From assembly GCA_031841125.1 (NCBI GenBank), contig CM063113.1, forward strand, positions 39,338,197-39,402,196: a stretch of DNA of 64,000 bases, read 5' to 3'. Of the stretch, positions 11,280-22,585 are shown one piece after another. The notes under the pieces were generated by a model. That model made no database searches and had not been told where the DNA came from. It saw nothing but the letters and a program-made list of their open reading frames with translations. Position 1 is the stretch's first letter, and the number at the start of each line of letters is the position of its first letter. The stretch is from Acanthococcus lagerstroemiae (lineage: Eukaryota; Arthropoda; Insecta; Hemiptera; Eriococcidae). The translations under genes and the position numbers were made by a program.

Positions 11280-12250
11280 CTTCGTCCTCTTCAAAGACGG
11301 TCTCCATCCAAACGCCATGGCTTCATGTGGTCCGTTGCCACGACCTGCTCGTATCTTCTCAACCTAGTTACCCGGTGCGAGCCCGCCATGTCTCTAACTC
11401 TGTACCTAGCATTACCAAGCGCTTCCACTACCTCCATGGGCCCCTGGTAAGGACATTAGCTTACGCGACCTACGGTAGAAGCGGCTTGCTTCTCTATCAA
11501 CACAAGTTCGTCTACCTTGTATTGACGACTTTCTTTGCGACGCTTGTCATAATGTCGTTTCTGTGTATTCTGAGCTACCTCAGTATTCTTGGCAGCCTCA
11601 GCTCGAGCGTTAACAATGTCTTTGACTATGCGAGAACTTGTCTAAACTTCGTCGCGTAATGCGGTATCATCTCCACCTCGAGGGGTGTATCCTAAGAGCA
11701 ACTGACTCGGCGTCTTTTTGGTAGATGAATTTAGTTTATTGTTCAGGGCAAACTGGACTTGTCGAAGGTTGTTGTCCCATCGGTCCTCCTCCGTGGTGTA
11801 GGTCAACAACGAGTTCAAAATTGAGCGGTCAAGTCGCTCGACCTGACCATTTGCCCTCGGAGTTGGGACGGTGACAAGAACATATTCAATGAAATTTTGT
11901 CGACAGAACACTTTGAAACAATGTGAAGTAAAGCACGACCCTTGGTCGGAGACAATGACTTTAGGTGTGCCACACGTTGCAGAGATATCTCTCAGGTATT
12001 CAATCACGAACTTTACTTTTTTATTTTCGGCAGCACAGAGGAAGGTGAACTTTGTGAAACCGTCAACGGCAGCGAATACGTACAGTTTCCCATGCTTGCA
12101 CTTTGGAAAAGGTCCAAGATGGTCTATGTGGATTACCTGCAGGGGTTCACTACCTTTCGGAATAGGATGCAGCTTTCCCTCAGGCTTACCACCATACCGG
12201 CCTGTCGACTTACTTCTCCTTTTCTGGTCTCTTTCTTCTTTTTCTCTTCT
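11280..12250 (-). pseudogene. Ty3/gypsy-type retroelement integrase, interrupted by stops
   Basis: Reading the minus strand from about 12250, a basic linker leads to the integrase core. The core shows HIDHLGPF (first Asp, near 12110), SDQGSCF (second Asp, near 11940) and NGQVERLDR with Glu 35 residues later, giving the DD35E catalytic triad. The frame ends in TAG at about 11642 but continues in register beyond it. A second stop (TAA) falls near 11460, then comes a C-terminal segment with RYRVRDMAG and MKPW near 11315-11370. Two stops and the lack of reverse transcriptase, gag or paired LTRs show it is dead and truncated. Integrase identity is secure; the Ty3/gypsy assignment rests on motif style. 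Confidence 0.8.
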
Positions 12251-12660
12251 TACTTTTTACATCTCTATTAGTTGAGTTGTTCGGCTGGCAGTAGTGTGTT
12301 TAGCTTGAGCATGTTCGTTTCTTGCGGCTGCAGCTCGCACACTCCGCATTTGAAATGAAATACAACAAACCCTCAATAAATTCTGATCTGCATGGCGAAC
12401 ATCGTATCTTCAATTCCTATACGAGAATGGGGTTCCCACGCCAAACGGCAAGAAGCCAACCGGAAGTGGGTGAAATAGCTTTTGTATACCAAGATAAAGG
12501 AAAACGAGCAGCGTGACATTTAGGAAAAATCACGGAGCTACAGATTGGGCTAAGCTTCCTAAGCCCTCTTATTTACGTTTAGGATTATACCGCTATGGCA
12601 TACAAATTTTATGATAATCTGGAAGACGCCCTATAATGTACTAAATAAATTAGGACGAAT
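12251..12660. other. Unassigned stretch between two retroelement remnants
   Basis: No motif recognised. The 64-codon frame at 12322-12516 has no similarity I can name. Confidence 0.3.
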
Positions 12661-12671
12661 GCATTTAATAT

Positions 12672-12960
12672 TAGAAACAGTAAATGGAACTGGGCCGGCC
12701 ACGTCTCGCCTAGGGGACGACCGATGGACCTACAAAACGATTTTTTGGTAACCATAGGGCGGAAAACGTAGAGGCAGACAAATGCCGAGGTGGAAAGATG
12801 ATATAAATGAATTTCTCAAGAATAAAAATTTCTAAACAATAGCCAGACATAGGAATGGAGCGCTTACGAGGAACCTTTGCCCGCTTTGCATCTGGGTACA
12901 AGTGGGCCCTACTTTGAGGGCCGTTAAACTGTTAAACTGTATTAAACTTCCCGGTAAAGG
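12672..12960 (+). pseudogene. LINE ORF2 C-terminal tail
   Basis: The plus strand encodes, with frame breaks and stops, KWNWAGHVSR, then a gapped match to the GKRRGRPxxRWxDDI motif (GGKRRGRQMPRWKDDINEF), then ARHRN. This order (WAGHV, RRGRP-like, RW-DDI, A-x-DR) is typical of the last 100 residues of several insect LINE polyproteins. Only this 3' end is present. Short TTAAACTGTTAAACTGT direct repeats follow near 12925-12945. Confidence 0.65.
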
Positions 12961-13420
12961 CATTCTGATTCTGACATTTGATAGCTGTTGCAGTTGAGAG
13001 TCAGCCCTACCTTGTAACTTGTATCTAGCTGCATAAATCTCTTCACTTACATCTTGACCTCCAGCTACACAACTCGCCAGTCTAATAATGTATTATGTAT
13101 TTTGTGTATTATGTATATTTGCTATAGAGTGTGTATTTACATGGGAATACCGTTACACAAATTGTGAACAGGTCCCTACCTACCTATACGCACCATTATT
13201 TTTCTAGTCAATAATTCGTCGTCGAATGAAGACGACGACAACGACGATAAAACTCAAAACTCGTTTATTGGTACTTAAGTTATTTTTACTTATTTTTATA
13301 AGCGTTTCTCGAAAAATTTTATCACGACGCCCAAAATTGACGATGACGAGCGCAAGATAAGTTACACATTCTGGCACGAGCTTTTAAATTGAGTATGTCT
13401 TTCGATGAAGTGGCGATTTT
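12961..13420. other. Unassigned stretch
   Basis: AT-rich DNA with a GACGACGACAACGACGA microsatellite-like patch near 13225-13245. No gene seen. Confidence 0.3.
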
Positions 13421-13556
13421 CACTGAGAGAAATTTTCTGGTAAAAATTACGAGAATTCAGGCTATAGTGTCCTGAGGTTCAGCGACTTTACGCGTTCTAA
13501 CTTAAAATTGTAGTCATTTTGACTAAAAATTACCAGAATTTTTCAGTTGAAGAGTG
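13421..13556. mobile_element. Small MITE, CACTGAGAGAAATTTTCTGGTAAAAATTAC family
   Basis: CACTGAGAGAAATTTTCTGG at the left pairs with CCAGAATTTTTCAGTTGAAGAGTG at the right. It is 136 bp and non-coding. Its ends resemble those at 7569 and 8117. No unambiguous target duplication. Confidence 0.6.
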
Positions 13557-14674
13557 CCTGGTAACATGAATGCGCACTTTTACATTTTCCTGATGCTGGT
13601 TTGTACTACTCCTCCTAGCGCGGTAAATAATGATGCAAAAGTTAAAGTTAATATATCATTCGAAAGCGTATAAAACAAATCTGCTCATTTTCGTAGTTTT
13701 CTTCACATCACTATTCCCATGATAATGAAAAATTACAATAATTGGAGCGAAATCCAAACTATCGCGAGAATAGATAAAAATGCTCTATGTATCCGGTATT
13801 TTTGGCTTTCCACCGTGGTTTATACACTAGGCGCATACAATGAGCGCATTACCAGTGTTGCCAATATCATACTTTTTGAGAAATCAACACTGCGCACTCT
13901 TACATCGACTTGCCCTAAGTCTTCTCAATTTTTTTTTTTTTTTGAGTCGGACATCATTCTCAGAACTAAAAAGACAACTTTTTTGGGGGGGGGGGAAATT
14001 GAAAAATAAGCAGAATTGGTGCAAAATATGCGGTAAATACCAAAATATGCGAAATATGCAGAATGAAGTGCTGCTCATTTGACTCAGAATTCTGGTGGAG
14101 ATCTTTTGAAACTTACACCTATACGCCATGGATAAAAATATAAAAATTACAGCCCTGCTCATTATAATAGAATTTTCCAATTCTAAATTCTTTGATTTCT
14201 CTTTCAAGGTATAATTTGCTGATTCTTAAATTTTTAAATGACCATGACTAAAAATAAATGACTTGAATGACTGTTAGACACTTAGACACAACATTCTATA
14301 TCCCTCCTCCCAAAGAAAATCCAGCGACGCCTCTGTCCACACCCTTGCTAAGCATGCCTCCGATCAGATGCGATGAAAACTCATTTGTGGGAAATCCAGT
14401 CTCGAATTTGAATACTCGACTAAAATTGACTATATGGAACTGGAAATTCAGTTTTACTGTGTTCTGACATCGCTAACTCTATTTCCGAACCCCCAGGAGG
14501 GTTTGATGCCACTAATAAAATCGTAACGCGTATCATCGTTTGAAAATAAGAACAATTCAGACGCTTGGGATAAAGGCGCCAAGACTATTGCGAACAGATT
14601 TTCCTGGATGAATGGATCATCCTTGTTGTCTTTTGATTAGTTCGAGAACCTTCGACTGTTCCGATCTAGCTACA
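13557..14674. other. Unassigned stretch
   Basis: Contains a T run near 13930 and a G run near 13986, and a patch of repeated AATATGCG-like words at 14022-14062. Nothing else recognised. Confidence 0.3.
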
Positions 14675-14682
14675 TTTCAGGG

Positions 14683-14823
14683 CAGGGCCAGATTGGGTCT
14701 TAAAAAGTTACCGGGAAAAGATAGCTGACCCCGGCCCAGTGCAAGGATGAGGGAATTCTTTGGAGTGGGCTTGTCGGCCCATCGGAAATTTTCTCGGCAT
14801 CCCCTACCGCCAATCTGACCCTG
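14683..14823. mobile_element. hAT-type MITE, 141 bp, with 8-bp target duplication
   Basis: CAGGGCCAGATTGGGTC at the left pairs with CCAATCTGACCCTG at the right. The flanks are TTTCAGGG (14675-14682) and CTTCAGGG (14824-14831), identical at 7 of 8 positions, which fits the 8-bp duplication made by hAT transposases. It has no coding capacity. Confidence 0.8.
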
Positions 14824-15300
14824 CTTCAGGGATGTATTTCGGTCTTTAAAAACTGGTAGCCTCATTTCTTATACAAAATGTGGAATGTTATGTGATTGGC
14901 TTTAGTTTTTAGTCGAAAATTTTTTTACAGTTTCATGAATATTGGAATTACGTTTTTCAACTTTTTTCTTTCTCCTTTGAATGTGGACCATTTCTATAAT
15001 TTGACAGCCAATACGAAGTAGGACCAAAATCACGCTCTATTTAAGTATGGCGATGCGATGCATATCGTGAAACTGCGTTCAAAGTGTGTAAGTTAAAGTC
15101 ATCTCTTATTGCTCTGCCCCTGAAATCTGACTTCATGAATTATATTGAGCTCGGACGTCTACCGATCAATACTATTCGCTTTAAAAGATCTCAATTAATT
15201 TATTTCTAAATAAAATTATAACAAATCAGAGATATGTTTGTATTCCAACTCCCTTAGGCAATCGATAAAGTTGTACATGTAGCTACCTATAGTTTTGTCT

Positions 15301-15471
15301 CTAGGGGCGGCTGGGGTTTTGGAAGTTACCGGGAAACTGTCATTTTACCGAGCCAAAGGTTTTCTTTCGTGTTTTTTTTTTTTGTTATTCCAAAAATTCG
15401 CTGGTTGCCTATGAATTGAAAACGATCCACCGAGGAATAGCCCGGGAACTTCTGCGTCCAATCATCCCCTG
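15301..15471. mobile_element. Probable degenerate relative of the 14683 MITE
   Basis: The left end AGGGGCGGCTGGGGTTTTGG followed by AAGTTACCGGGAAA resembles the left part of the 14683 element. The right end is CCAATCATCCCCTG. No target duplication is visible, so the boundaries are approximate. Confidence 0.4.
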
Positions 15472-16081
15472 AATATTCGTGTACTGCATTTATTTTCGAC
15501 GATTATTCTTTGGAAATTTCCTATGTACTTTCTGTCTCTCTCTCTCTCTCTCCCTTCTTGTTTCCTCTCGAAGTAAATTTCGTTTCGTTTAATTTAGTTA
15601 ACTCATTGTACATTATTTTTAATTCTATATGTGTAGTATTTGTTGCCGTTACTTGTGATATTATTTTAATTACGTCGTTTGTTTTGTATAACAGGTAATA
15701 AAGAGATTTGTTTTTCATATTATCTTCTTCTTTATGCCATCGGATGTAGTATTTAGAACCCGATGCGCAAAAACCATAAGCGTGTCTGGACCTTCTGACG
15801 GACCGGGGGTTCTAAGTGGTGCCAAAAGCAGGATTGTCCACTCCTGCTGACAGGTAGGAAGAGAACGCTCCAAGCCGATAGCAATATTAAAATTATATTT
15901 TCGGTAGTCAGTGTTGCAACTTTGGCAAATTCCAAATTTGACCAAGGATTAGCTCCAATTGTTAATGAAAATGAAAAATGAACAATATTTTACATTATCG
16001 TGACTATATTGGTGGGGGGAAAAAATTCTAGATAAAGTAGAGTGTGCCCAAGCACATTCAGCACACATGGCAGACACGCCT
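15472..16081. other. Unassigned stretch with a TC microsatellite
   Basis: A (TC)n run lies at 15533-15553. No gene seen; the small frames around 15510-15945 are not convincing. Confidence 0.35.
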
Positions 16082-16377
16082 ATGGCAAAAACCCGCCAGT
16101 TACCCGCGGAGAAGTTACCCTTTTGTAATCCTTCGATTACCCGGGACTGACGAGTAACTAAAGAGTTACATGGGTAACTAAAGGGTTACCAATTACCCAC
16201 CATGTAAACGGAACGTTCTGATTGGCTATTCCATAAACTATCATACAGCCTATCAGAACGCTCCGTTTACGTGGCGGATAACTGGTAACCCTGTAGTTAC
16301 CCATCAGTTACCCGGGTAATCGAAGGATTACAAAAGGGTATAACTTTTCTGCTGGTAACTGACGGGATTTGGCGCAT
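16082..16377. mobile_element. Foldback MITE, near-complete palindrome of about 296 bp
   Basis: The two halves are almost full reverse complements. Left words GTTACCCTTTTGTAATCCTTC and ACGGAACGTTCTGATTGG are mirrored by GAAGGATTACAAAAGGGTA and CCTATCAGAACGCTCCGT. The loop is only the short TATTCCATAAACTATCATACAG near 16227. The outer ends are TGGCAAAAACCCGCCAGTTACC and its imperfect complement. It could form a long hairpin in RNA or single-stranded DNA. Confidence 0.8.
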
Positions 16378-17289
16378 CGGGAAGCACCGTAAAAAGTACA
16401 AACACCTATTTGTTTTATTTTTTAGCGTTGAGCAATTTTATCACGAACAATTTATTATTGTTGAGGGCTAGTCCTGGCAATTATTCTGTTTTTTATTTTT
16501 TTGCAGCGAGAGGGGTTTAAATGGCAAAAATGTTGGCAAAAACTTACAAAATGTTCAATTGACAATCAGTTATCGAATAGGTGTGGACACGAAAGATAGA
16601 GCTGTTAAAAGGTATCGTTCAGTAAATAATTTGGCTTTTGACAGAAGAAGAAAGAAGAAATCAAGGGTGTAACCGGGCGTCGCCGGAATGCGTCCGGGTC
16701 AGTAAGGGGAGGTGAATTATTGAAGATAATGAATGGTTTCATTACGGGCCGATGTAGAGTTTGATTGCGTCCAGGCTTATAGTTCCATTGCGTCCCAGTC
16801 AATTTAGCGTCATCCAGAGTGCACCACGGGACAATCAAGACTTTCAATATACATCCAGATATAGATTCTTCAAAATCTGAATAAACCGCGAAACTGAAAA
16901 CGTGAAGGTGAGTGCACAACCTGCCCTGTTCAGAAATGCAGAAGAAAAAGCACCTATATAGATTTAGGTCTTATTTTGGAAAGCTATTATTGTGGCTAGA
17001 ATGCAGCTTTAACCCTTTCGCTCCCAATTTTTTTTTTTCAATTTGAATTAATTTCTTGCTGGAAATTGGTGAATAGACTCCCCGTAATACGAATCCGATG
17101 TCAGAGAATTTTTCACTCCCCTTGGGCCCCCCATGGACCTAGCGTATGTCCCACTGGTAGAGTAATGAGAATCAAAAAAATTATTTCCGAAACAACCTCG
17201 CCATCTACCGAGACGTGAGTGAGCTAAGATATACCACTCACCCTCTAAGAGACGCATTCAAATTGCGTTTCCTACTTTCCGTAGAGACT
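16378..17289. other. Unassigned stretch
   Basis: No gene or paired repeat recognised. Confidence 0.3.
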
Positions 17290-17490
17290 ATCAAATTCCG
17301 CTAAAACTCAATCAAACTCCTTCAGACTTGTTAGGTCTTGTTTTAGACTCTGATGAGACTCATGCTGACTCCTTGAGATTTATCAGACCCCATTTTGAGG
17401 CATGTGCGAGACTCACTCGGATTTGTTCAGACTTCTTGACTTTATTTAGACTCACTGAGGCTGGGCTATGACTCATCCAGACTCTATCCC
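17290..17490. repeat. Degenerate repeats of AGACTC-type words
   Basis: The words AGACTC, GACTCA and CAGACTT recur roughly every 20-30 bases, which looks like an old degenerate tandem array. No coding content. Confidence 0.4.
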
Positions 17491-17875
17491 CGATTGACAA
17501 AAAGAAGGTCCCAAAGCCTCAGCACCCAAAAAAGCCAAAACTGGGATTTGAGGCAAAAGAGTGCTTCTATTCTTTTTGTAGGGTGTGCCAATTCACTTTT
17601 TCTTCTTCTGTAGTCTCGAGTGCTTTACAATTTTATGATAGACGCAATCGAACCATTCGAAGCAAGGGGCAAAAACGGGACGCAATAAGACTATGAAAAA
17701 GGTGCGAGGGCTACTTTTTCGGACGCAATCGGGCTTCTCCGGCGCAGCCAAGAAGAGGCTAGGGCCTCCCCCAACAAAAATCCTTCGAAATTTTTTCAAA
17801 ATTAATTTTGAAACGAAAGAAATTGACGTTGATGGCCTGATGCACAAATTTTTACAGCTCATGATCAGGTAAGTA

Positions 17876-18089
17876 TACCAAATCGAGGGGTCTGGTTGGC
17901 CGAGTGGATAGCGCGTTGGTCTCGAAATCCGGAGGTCCCGGGTTCGAGCCCACGTAGCGACTCGCCAGATTTCGACCTAGGCCGGTTTTTCGGCCAGAAG
18001 GGAAGAGGGCTAAGAACAGCCTTAACAGCCTCCCCGACATTCCTGGGCTCGGGTTGAGAGCAAATTAGAATAAGAGGTACCAAATCGAG
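17876..18089 (+). mobile_element. tRNA-Ser-derived SINE with 12-bp target duplication
   Basis: The insert 17888-18077 (190 bp) is bounded by perfect copies of TACCAAATCGAG at 17876-17887 and 18078-18089. Its 5' part resembles tRNA-Ser(CGA). Box A is TGGCCGAGTGG, the anticodon-stem region reads GTTGGTCTCGAAATCC, and box B is GGTTCGAGCCC. The body continues with GGCCGGTTTTTCGGCC and ends in GGGCTCGGGTTGAGAGC plus a short A-rich tail. The head supplies an internal RNA polymerase III promoter; mobilisation would need a partner LINE. Further copies are at 22586-22797 (minus) and 33122-33190. Confidence 0.9.
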
Positions 18090-19207
18090 CTTTCACCCTT
18101 ATCTAAGTTTTTTTTCTAAATTCTAGCCTCCACCATAAAAAAAGTTCTGGTTGCGCCCCTGGAAGAAATGATTTCATTTTCTCAGTTTTGCCGGTAGTCT
18201 TACGAAAAAACCGAAAGTTAACCAAAATTTACCAAATGCCGACTTTTAAAACAGTGGGGATACCCTCCTTTTCTCCGACCTGACTACTGTAAAACTCGGA
18301 GAATTTTGGGTGATCAAAAAAATATTGGTCAACCGTATGATTAGTATAAGCTCTAGAAATTTCCTCCTGATGATGAATTGCGCCCTATGCGATAAAGAAT
18401 TTCTTCTTTTCGGATTATTATTCTATAATAAGCTTTCCATCGGATTAGGATGGAAGTTCCATGAAGAAGGTAAAATATCAGATCAATCTTTCAAGTTATT
18501 TCTAGGTTGATGTAATGCGGGCATGTACTTCAAAAACTTGCGTATAACTTGCCTATACTGATTTAAAATTCGATTGAGAGCTCAAAAACGGATCTTCGCT
18601 TTTGTCCTTTGGCTACCATAACCTCTGTCCTTTGCCAACATTTTAGTCAATTTAACATCACCAAAAGTGAGGTAAGTACCTACCATGCACTTGAAAGCTG
18701 TGAACCGGATCTTTCATCCATTGGTAATGTGACTACCAGTGTGTTCATCAGAACCAGTAGGTATAATTTCATGGGTGTCGAATAAGTTTTCAACTTTTAT
18801 GACAATATGGTAATCATTCTTTCTTTTTTTACTTTACTTAAATTTAAGATTTAATCAAAAAAATGGGCGAAATTATCAAATTTAATTATTTCCCACACTC
18901 CATCTTGGATGGATGTACTTGCAGATTGAATACGTTAATGAAAACAGTAGGTACCTCGAAAGATACTCATGTCATCTTATCTTTAAGTATACTTATTACG
19001 AGTACAATATGCCTCGAGTCGTACAATAATTATATGGACCACCCTATTTTTTTCTCAATAACTCGGCTCAAAATCATCCGATTTTAATGGCCAATATGTC
19101 AAAAGGTGAGACATCTATGGTCTAGTTTCATGGATCAAAAACTTTTTTTTCAACGTTGTAAGTTTCTCTACTGCCGCAATTTTTGTGAAATTGAAAACTG
19201 AAGTATA
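18090..19207. other. Unassigned stretch
   Basis: AT-rich DNA with several short frames of no recognisable similarity. Confidence 0.3.
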
Positions 19208-19777
19208 TTACTATAGGTGTTCAGTATGTAAGGTTCCCATCAAAATAACTCGAGAACGAATGAATGAAATTTATTTTTAAAGAAAGATTCGAAAAGTAAA
19301 TCAAAAACACTACAATTCTATGTAGGTGCCACCTTTATTGATGCATTTATCCCAGCGTAATACCAAATTAAAAATTGCATCGTGAAAGAAATTGGCGGCA
19401 ACTTGGGCTACTCACTGTTTGGCTTTACTTCTGCATTTGCGAACACTTTCGGAAAAATTATTTCTTGAAAGGGCCGAACACATGAAAATCAGGTGGAATC
19501 AAGTCCGGAATGTATGGCGGATGTGACAAGAGACCAAATTCCAGAGATTGTAATAAAAACTTGATCATCGAACGTTGTTCTATTCTGGAGGAGCTCGGCA
19601 CCTCCCAGCCCATCTTCAGAAAATAATAACTCGTTACCAAATTAACGGAATAACTTGCAACTCAAAATACTAAGTGATAAGGCAACAGGCAGTGTTACCC
19701 CAAAAGCGCATCAGAAAGCCTCTTTTCGTTCTCGAGTTATTTCGATGGGAACTTTACTTACTGAACACCTATAGTAA
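19208..19777. mobile_element. mariner element, internally deleted, with TA target site
   Basis: TTACTATAGGTGTTCAGTA at the left and TACTGAACACCTATAGTAA at the right are near-perfect inverted repeats. The match extends inward through CCCATCAAAATAACTCGAG and its complement, giving arms of about 50 bp. TA dinucleotides flank the ends (19206-19207 and 19778-19779). At 570 bp it is less than half of a usual 1.3-kb mariner, so most of the transposase is deleted. Confidence 0.88.
19320..19650 (-). pseudogene. mariner transposase C-terminal remnant
   Basis: On the minus strand the segment HPPYIPDLIPPDFHVFGPFK matches the highly conserved mariner motif around the last catalytic Asp (HPPYSPDLAPSDYHLF). 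In another frame RWDKCINKGGTYIE matches the mariner C-terminus. The upstream DNA-binding domain and first two catalytic Asp regions are missing, and there are frameshifts and stops. It cannot encode an active enzyme but sits correctly inside the mariner inverted repeats. Confidence 0.85.
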
Positions 19778-20019
19778 TATAGACCTAGGTATTAATATGA
19801 ACCACCTTAGCAAATTCAAAAGTCATCAAAAAATTCGACCCTAAATGTAAATATTCTTGAAATATCGTATATATTATTACAAAGTAGAGTTTTTTCTATT
19901 ACTTTCATTTTCTCTAATTTTTTTACACTTAATAATCTTCAAGATAAACGAACTTCAGCAGCATGGTGAAAAACAAACAACTTTACACAGCGTCTAGAGA
20001 ATTGAACCAGAGCGGAGTG

Positions 20020-20664
20020 AGCTATGATTCGTCAACAAATACGAATAAAATACCTACGGCATTCTGGTAAAACTCGTTTTTACTGTTGTCAATGTACAAG
20101 TAACATTTCCAAGTAAAATCTTGTCAAAACTGCGTTGAATTTCAAAATCAAGTATAGTAGGTATCATACAGAGTGGGGGAAAATGAGCTTATTGCCTATC
20201 AAAGAATTTTGGTAAGTGATATGTTTTCGAAATTTCATTTGAAATTGCAAACCTGATGTCGTGTTCCTAATATTAATCATCTTGTTTCAGTCTAGAAATG
20301 CCAGGAAAACGACGTCAGTGGCATAGAGCGGAAATGGGAAGAGCCGTAAGCGATGTTATGGAGAAGAGATGTGGACCTGACTAACTCATTTCCAGTTTTA
20401 TTACACTTCTCTTTCTCTTTCTTTTTTCAATAGATCACTGTGAAGGAAAATTTCTACTAAATTTGACGTGAACCAATCCAGCACTTCCGGAGTACAGTTT
20501 GAAAGAACCCTCGAAAAAATGAGTCGTGCTCAATAAAAATGAGTCTTTTGGCCTACTTCAGTACTAAGTTTATGTTATTCTTATTTCAGATAACCCGGAA
20601 GACATAATATCGCAATGTATGAGAGCACCCTAGCGGCCAGTGGCCAGAACATGTTCATTAAGGG
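20020..20664 (+). pseudogene. Tandem psq-like cassette, unit 1
   Basis: First of three diverged head-to-tail units of about 645 bp. A 29-nt exon (20183-20211) starts with ATG and ends at a good donor, GTAAGTG. The next exon begins at 20291 after TTGTTTCAG. The frame stays open across this junction and runs to TAA at 20382-20384, giving about 40 residues. The core GKRRQWHRAEMGRAVSDVMEK resembles the first helices of psq/CENP-B-type helix-turn-helix domains of pogo transposases and psq proteins. Two more exon-like blocks follow. One ends in a damaged donor (ATGAGT near 20519); the other begins ATAACCCGGAAGAC after TTATTTCAG. Function unknown; the distal part has stops. Confidence 0.6.
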
Positions 20665-21306
20665 GAGTGAGCTGTGATTAGTGAACAAATACGAATAAAA
20701 TACTAACTGCATTCTGATAAAACTTCATTTTTCTGTTTTTACTGTTATCAATATGTACAAGTAACGAAATTTCTAAATAAAAGCTTTTGCTGTTGTCATG
20801 AATGCGTTGAATTTCAAAATCAAGTATAGTATCGTGTATACAATAGAGTGGGAAAACATGAGCTTATTGCATATCAAAGAATTTTGGTAAGTGATATGTT
20901 TTCGAAATTTCATTTGAAATTGCAAACCTGATGTCGTGTTCCTAATATTAATCATCTTGTTTCAGTCTAGAAATGTCAGGAAAACGACGTCAGTGGCATA
21001 GAGCGGAAATGGGAAGAGCCGTAAGCGATGTTATGGAGAAGAGATGTGGACCTGATTAACTTATTTTCATTTTTATTACACCACTCTTTCTTTTTCTTTT
21101 TTTAATAGATCGCTGTGAAGGAAAACTTCGACAGTACAGTCTGGAAGAACCCTTAAGAAAAGTGAGTCCCGCTCAATAAAAGGAAGTCTTTTAGCCTACT
21201 TAAGTATTAAGTATATGTTATTCTCATTTCAGACGACTCGGAAGACATCACATCGCAATGTATGAAAGCACTCTGGCGGCCAGTGGCCAGAACATGTTCA
21301 TTAAGG
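20665..21306 (+). pseudogene. Tandem psq-like cassette, unit 2
   Basis: The second unit is about 85-90% identical by eye to unit 1. Exon 1 is 20858-20886 (ATG, 29 nt, donor GTAAGTG). Exon 2 runs 20966-21059 after TTGTTTCAG, with the same psq-like core and the same stop position. Later exon-like blocks keep an acceptor (TTTTTAATAG), a consensus donor (AAGTGAGTCC) and the acceptor CTCATTTCAG before ACGACTCGGAAGACATC. The preserved frame across the first intron in two independent copies argues for past coding use. No unit-specific promoter was identified. Confidence 0.6.
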
Positions 21307-21469
21307 AGTGAGCTGTGATCAGTCAACAAACACGAATAAAATACTGCATCCTGATGATAAAATTCAATTTTTCTGTTTTCACTGTTATCAGTGTAAAAAT
21401 AATAAAATTTCTAAATAAAAGTTTGTTGTCATAAACGCACTGAATTTCAGATTTCAAAATCAAGTAAGG

Positions 21470-22352
21470 TACCGACGGGTAATATGGGCCCCTAAGCGGG
21501 AATCGCTCTGGTGAGAAGTTTTTGTTCTTTTGACAATGCACAAAGTGGAAAGTGTAGTGGGGGGTCAATATACCATCAGAATATGAGCACAAACACTTCA
21601 AAAGGTGAATTTACAGCCGTCCAGCGCCGAATGAAAAAAGGCTTGGGTGACCCATATTAAAGTCAAAAGGAACATAATATGGGCATGGGTGTTTAAGTTT
21701 TTCTGTAATGCAGAATGGGGGGAAAATCAGGAAATATATAATTTTTTTCGGTGATTGGTTTTTCCTACATTATTTTCTCATGGAGGGAAGGGGGCAGTAT
21801 TGTAGCAATAGCTGATTCAGGGTACAACTAATACTAAATTTTTTCCTCTCGAAACTTGAAGTCATTGAAAACAAAAGAAAGAGTAAAAAAGCTTCGAAAT
21901 GAACGACAATTTATTGAAAGTCATAATTTCTTACGATGTAGCCCGTGATGCATTTCTATAATTGAAGATGATAATGTATCTCTGACATGGACATTTTTTT
22001 CTTTTTTCATAAAAATTACTTTTCCTGGATAAACCGAGCTCGATGATACCTCATTATTCTTACATTCGGAAAGCTCATAAAATTTCCCTAATTATCATTG
22101 AAAAAGTTCGTACTTAGGTTTACTCAAAGTAGATTTGGCGCACTTTGAAAACCGGCGATTTCTCAACTTCGACGATTTTGCTTATCACGTTTTTCAAACA
22201 AACTTCCACAGATGCAATTCATGTGGATAGATCACTTCCGTAATGATATATGGTGTTCTGGTATAATACCCAACATCAATCAGTGCAGCTATATGCTTCA
22301 AATATTTCATAGTTCGATATGAGTGGTGGGGGGAGCATATTACCCGTCGGCA
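21470..22352. mobile_element. Unclassified 0.88-kb element inside unit 3
   Basis: ACCGACGGGTAATATGGGCCCC at the left end is mirrored by GGGGGGAGCATATTACCCGTCGG at the right. Units 1 and 2 have uninterrupted sequence at the equivalent place, which gives the empty-site structure. No coding potential is apparent. The superfamily is not clear because the exact ends and target duplication are ambiguous. Confidence 0.7.
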
Positions 22353-22585
22353 TCTTATACTATCGTGGAGAGAGAGAAAAAACGATCTTATTGCATATCA
22401 ACGAATTACAGTAAGTGATATGTTTTCGAAATTTCATTTGAAATTGCAAACATGATGCCGTGTTCCTAATACTGACCACCTCGTTTCACTCTGGAAATGC
22501 CGAGAAACGACCTCAGTGGAGTGGAACGGAAATGGAAAGCGCCGTAAGAGACGTTATGGAAAAAAAAAATCGTGGACGCCTTTCA

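Noticed and set aside
17888..17965. A functional tRNA-Ser gene
   Set aside because: Boxes A and B and the anticodon-loop sequence look tRNA-like, but the acceptor stem does not close, the tRNA-unrelated tail follows directly, and a 12-bp target duplication encloses the whole 190 bp. It is a SINE.
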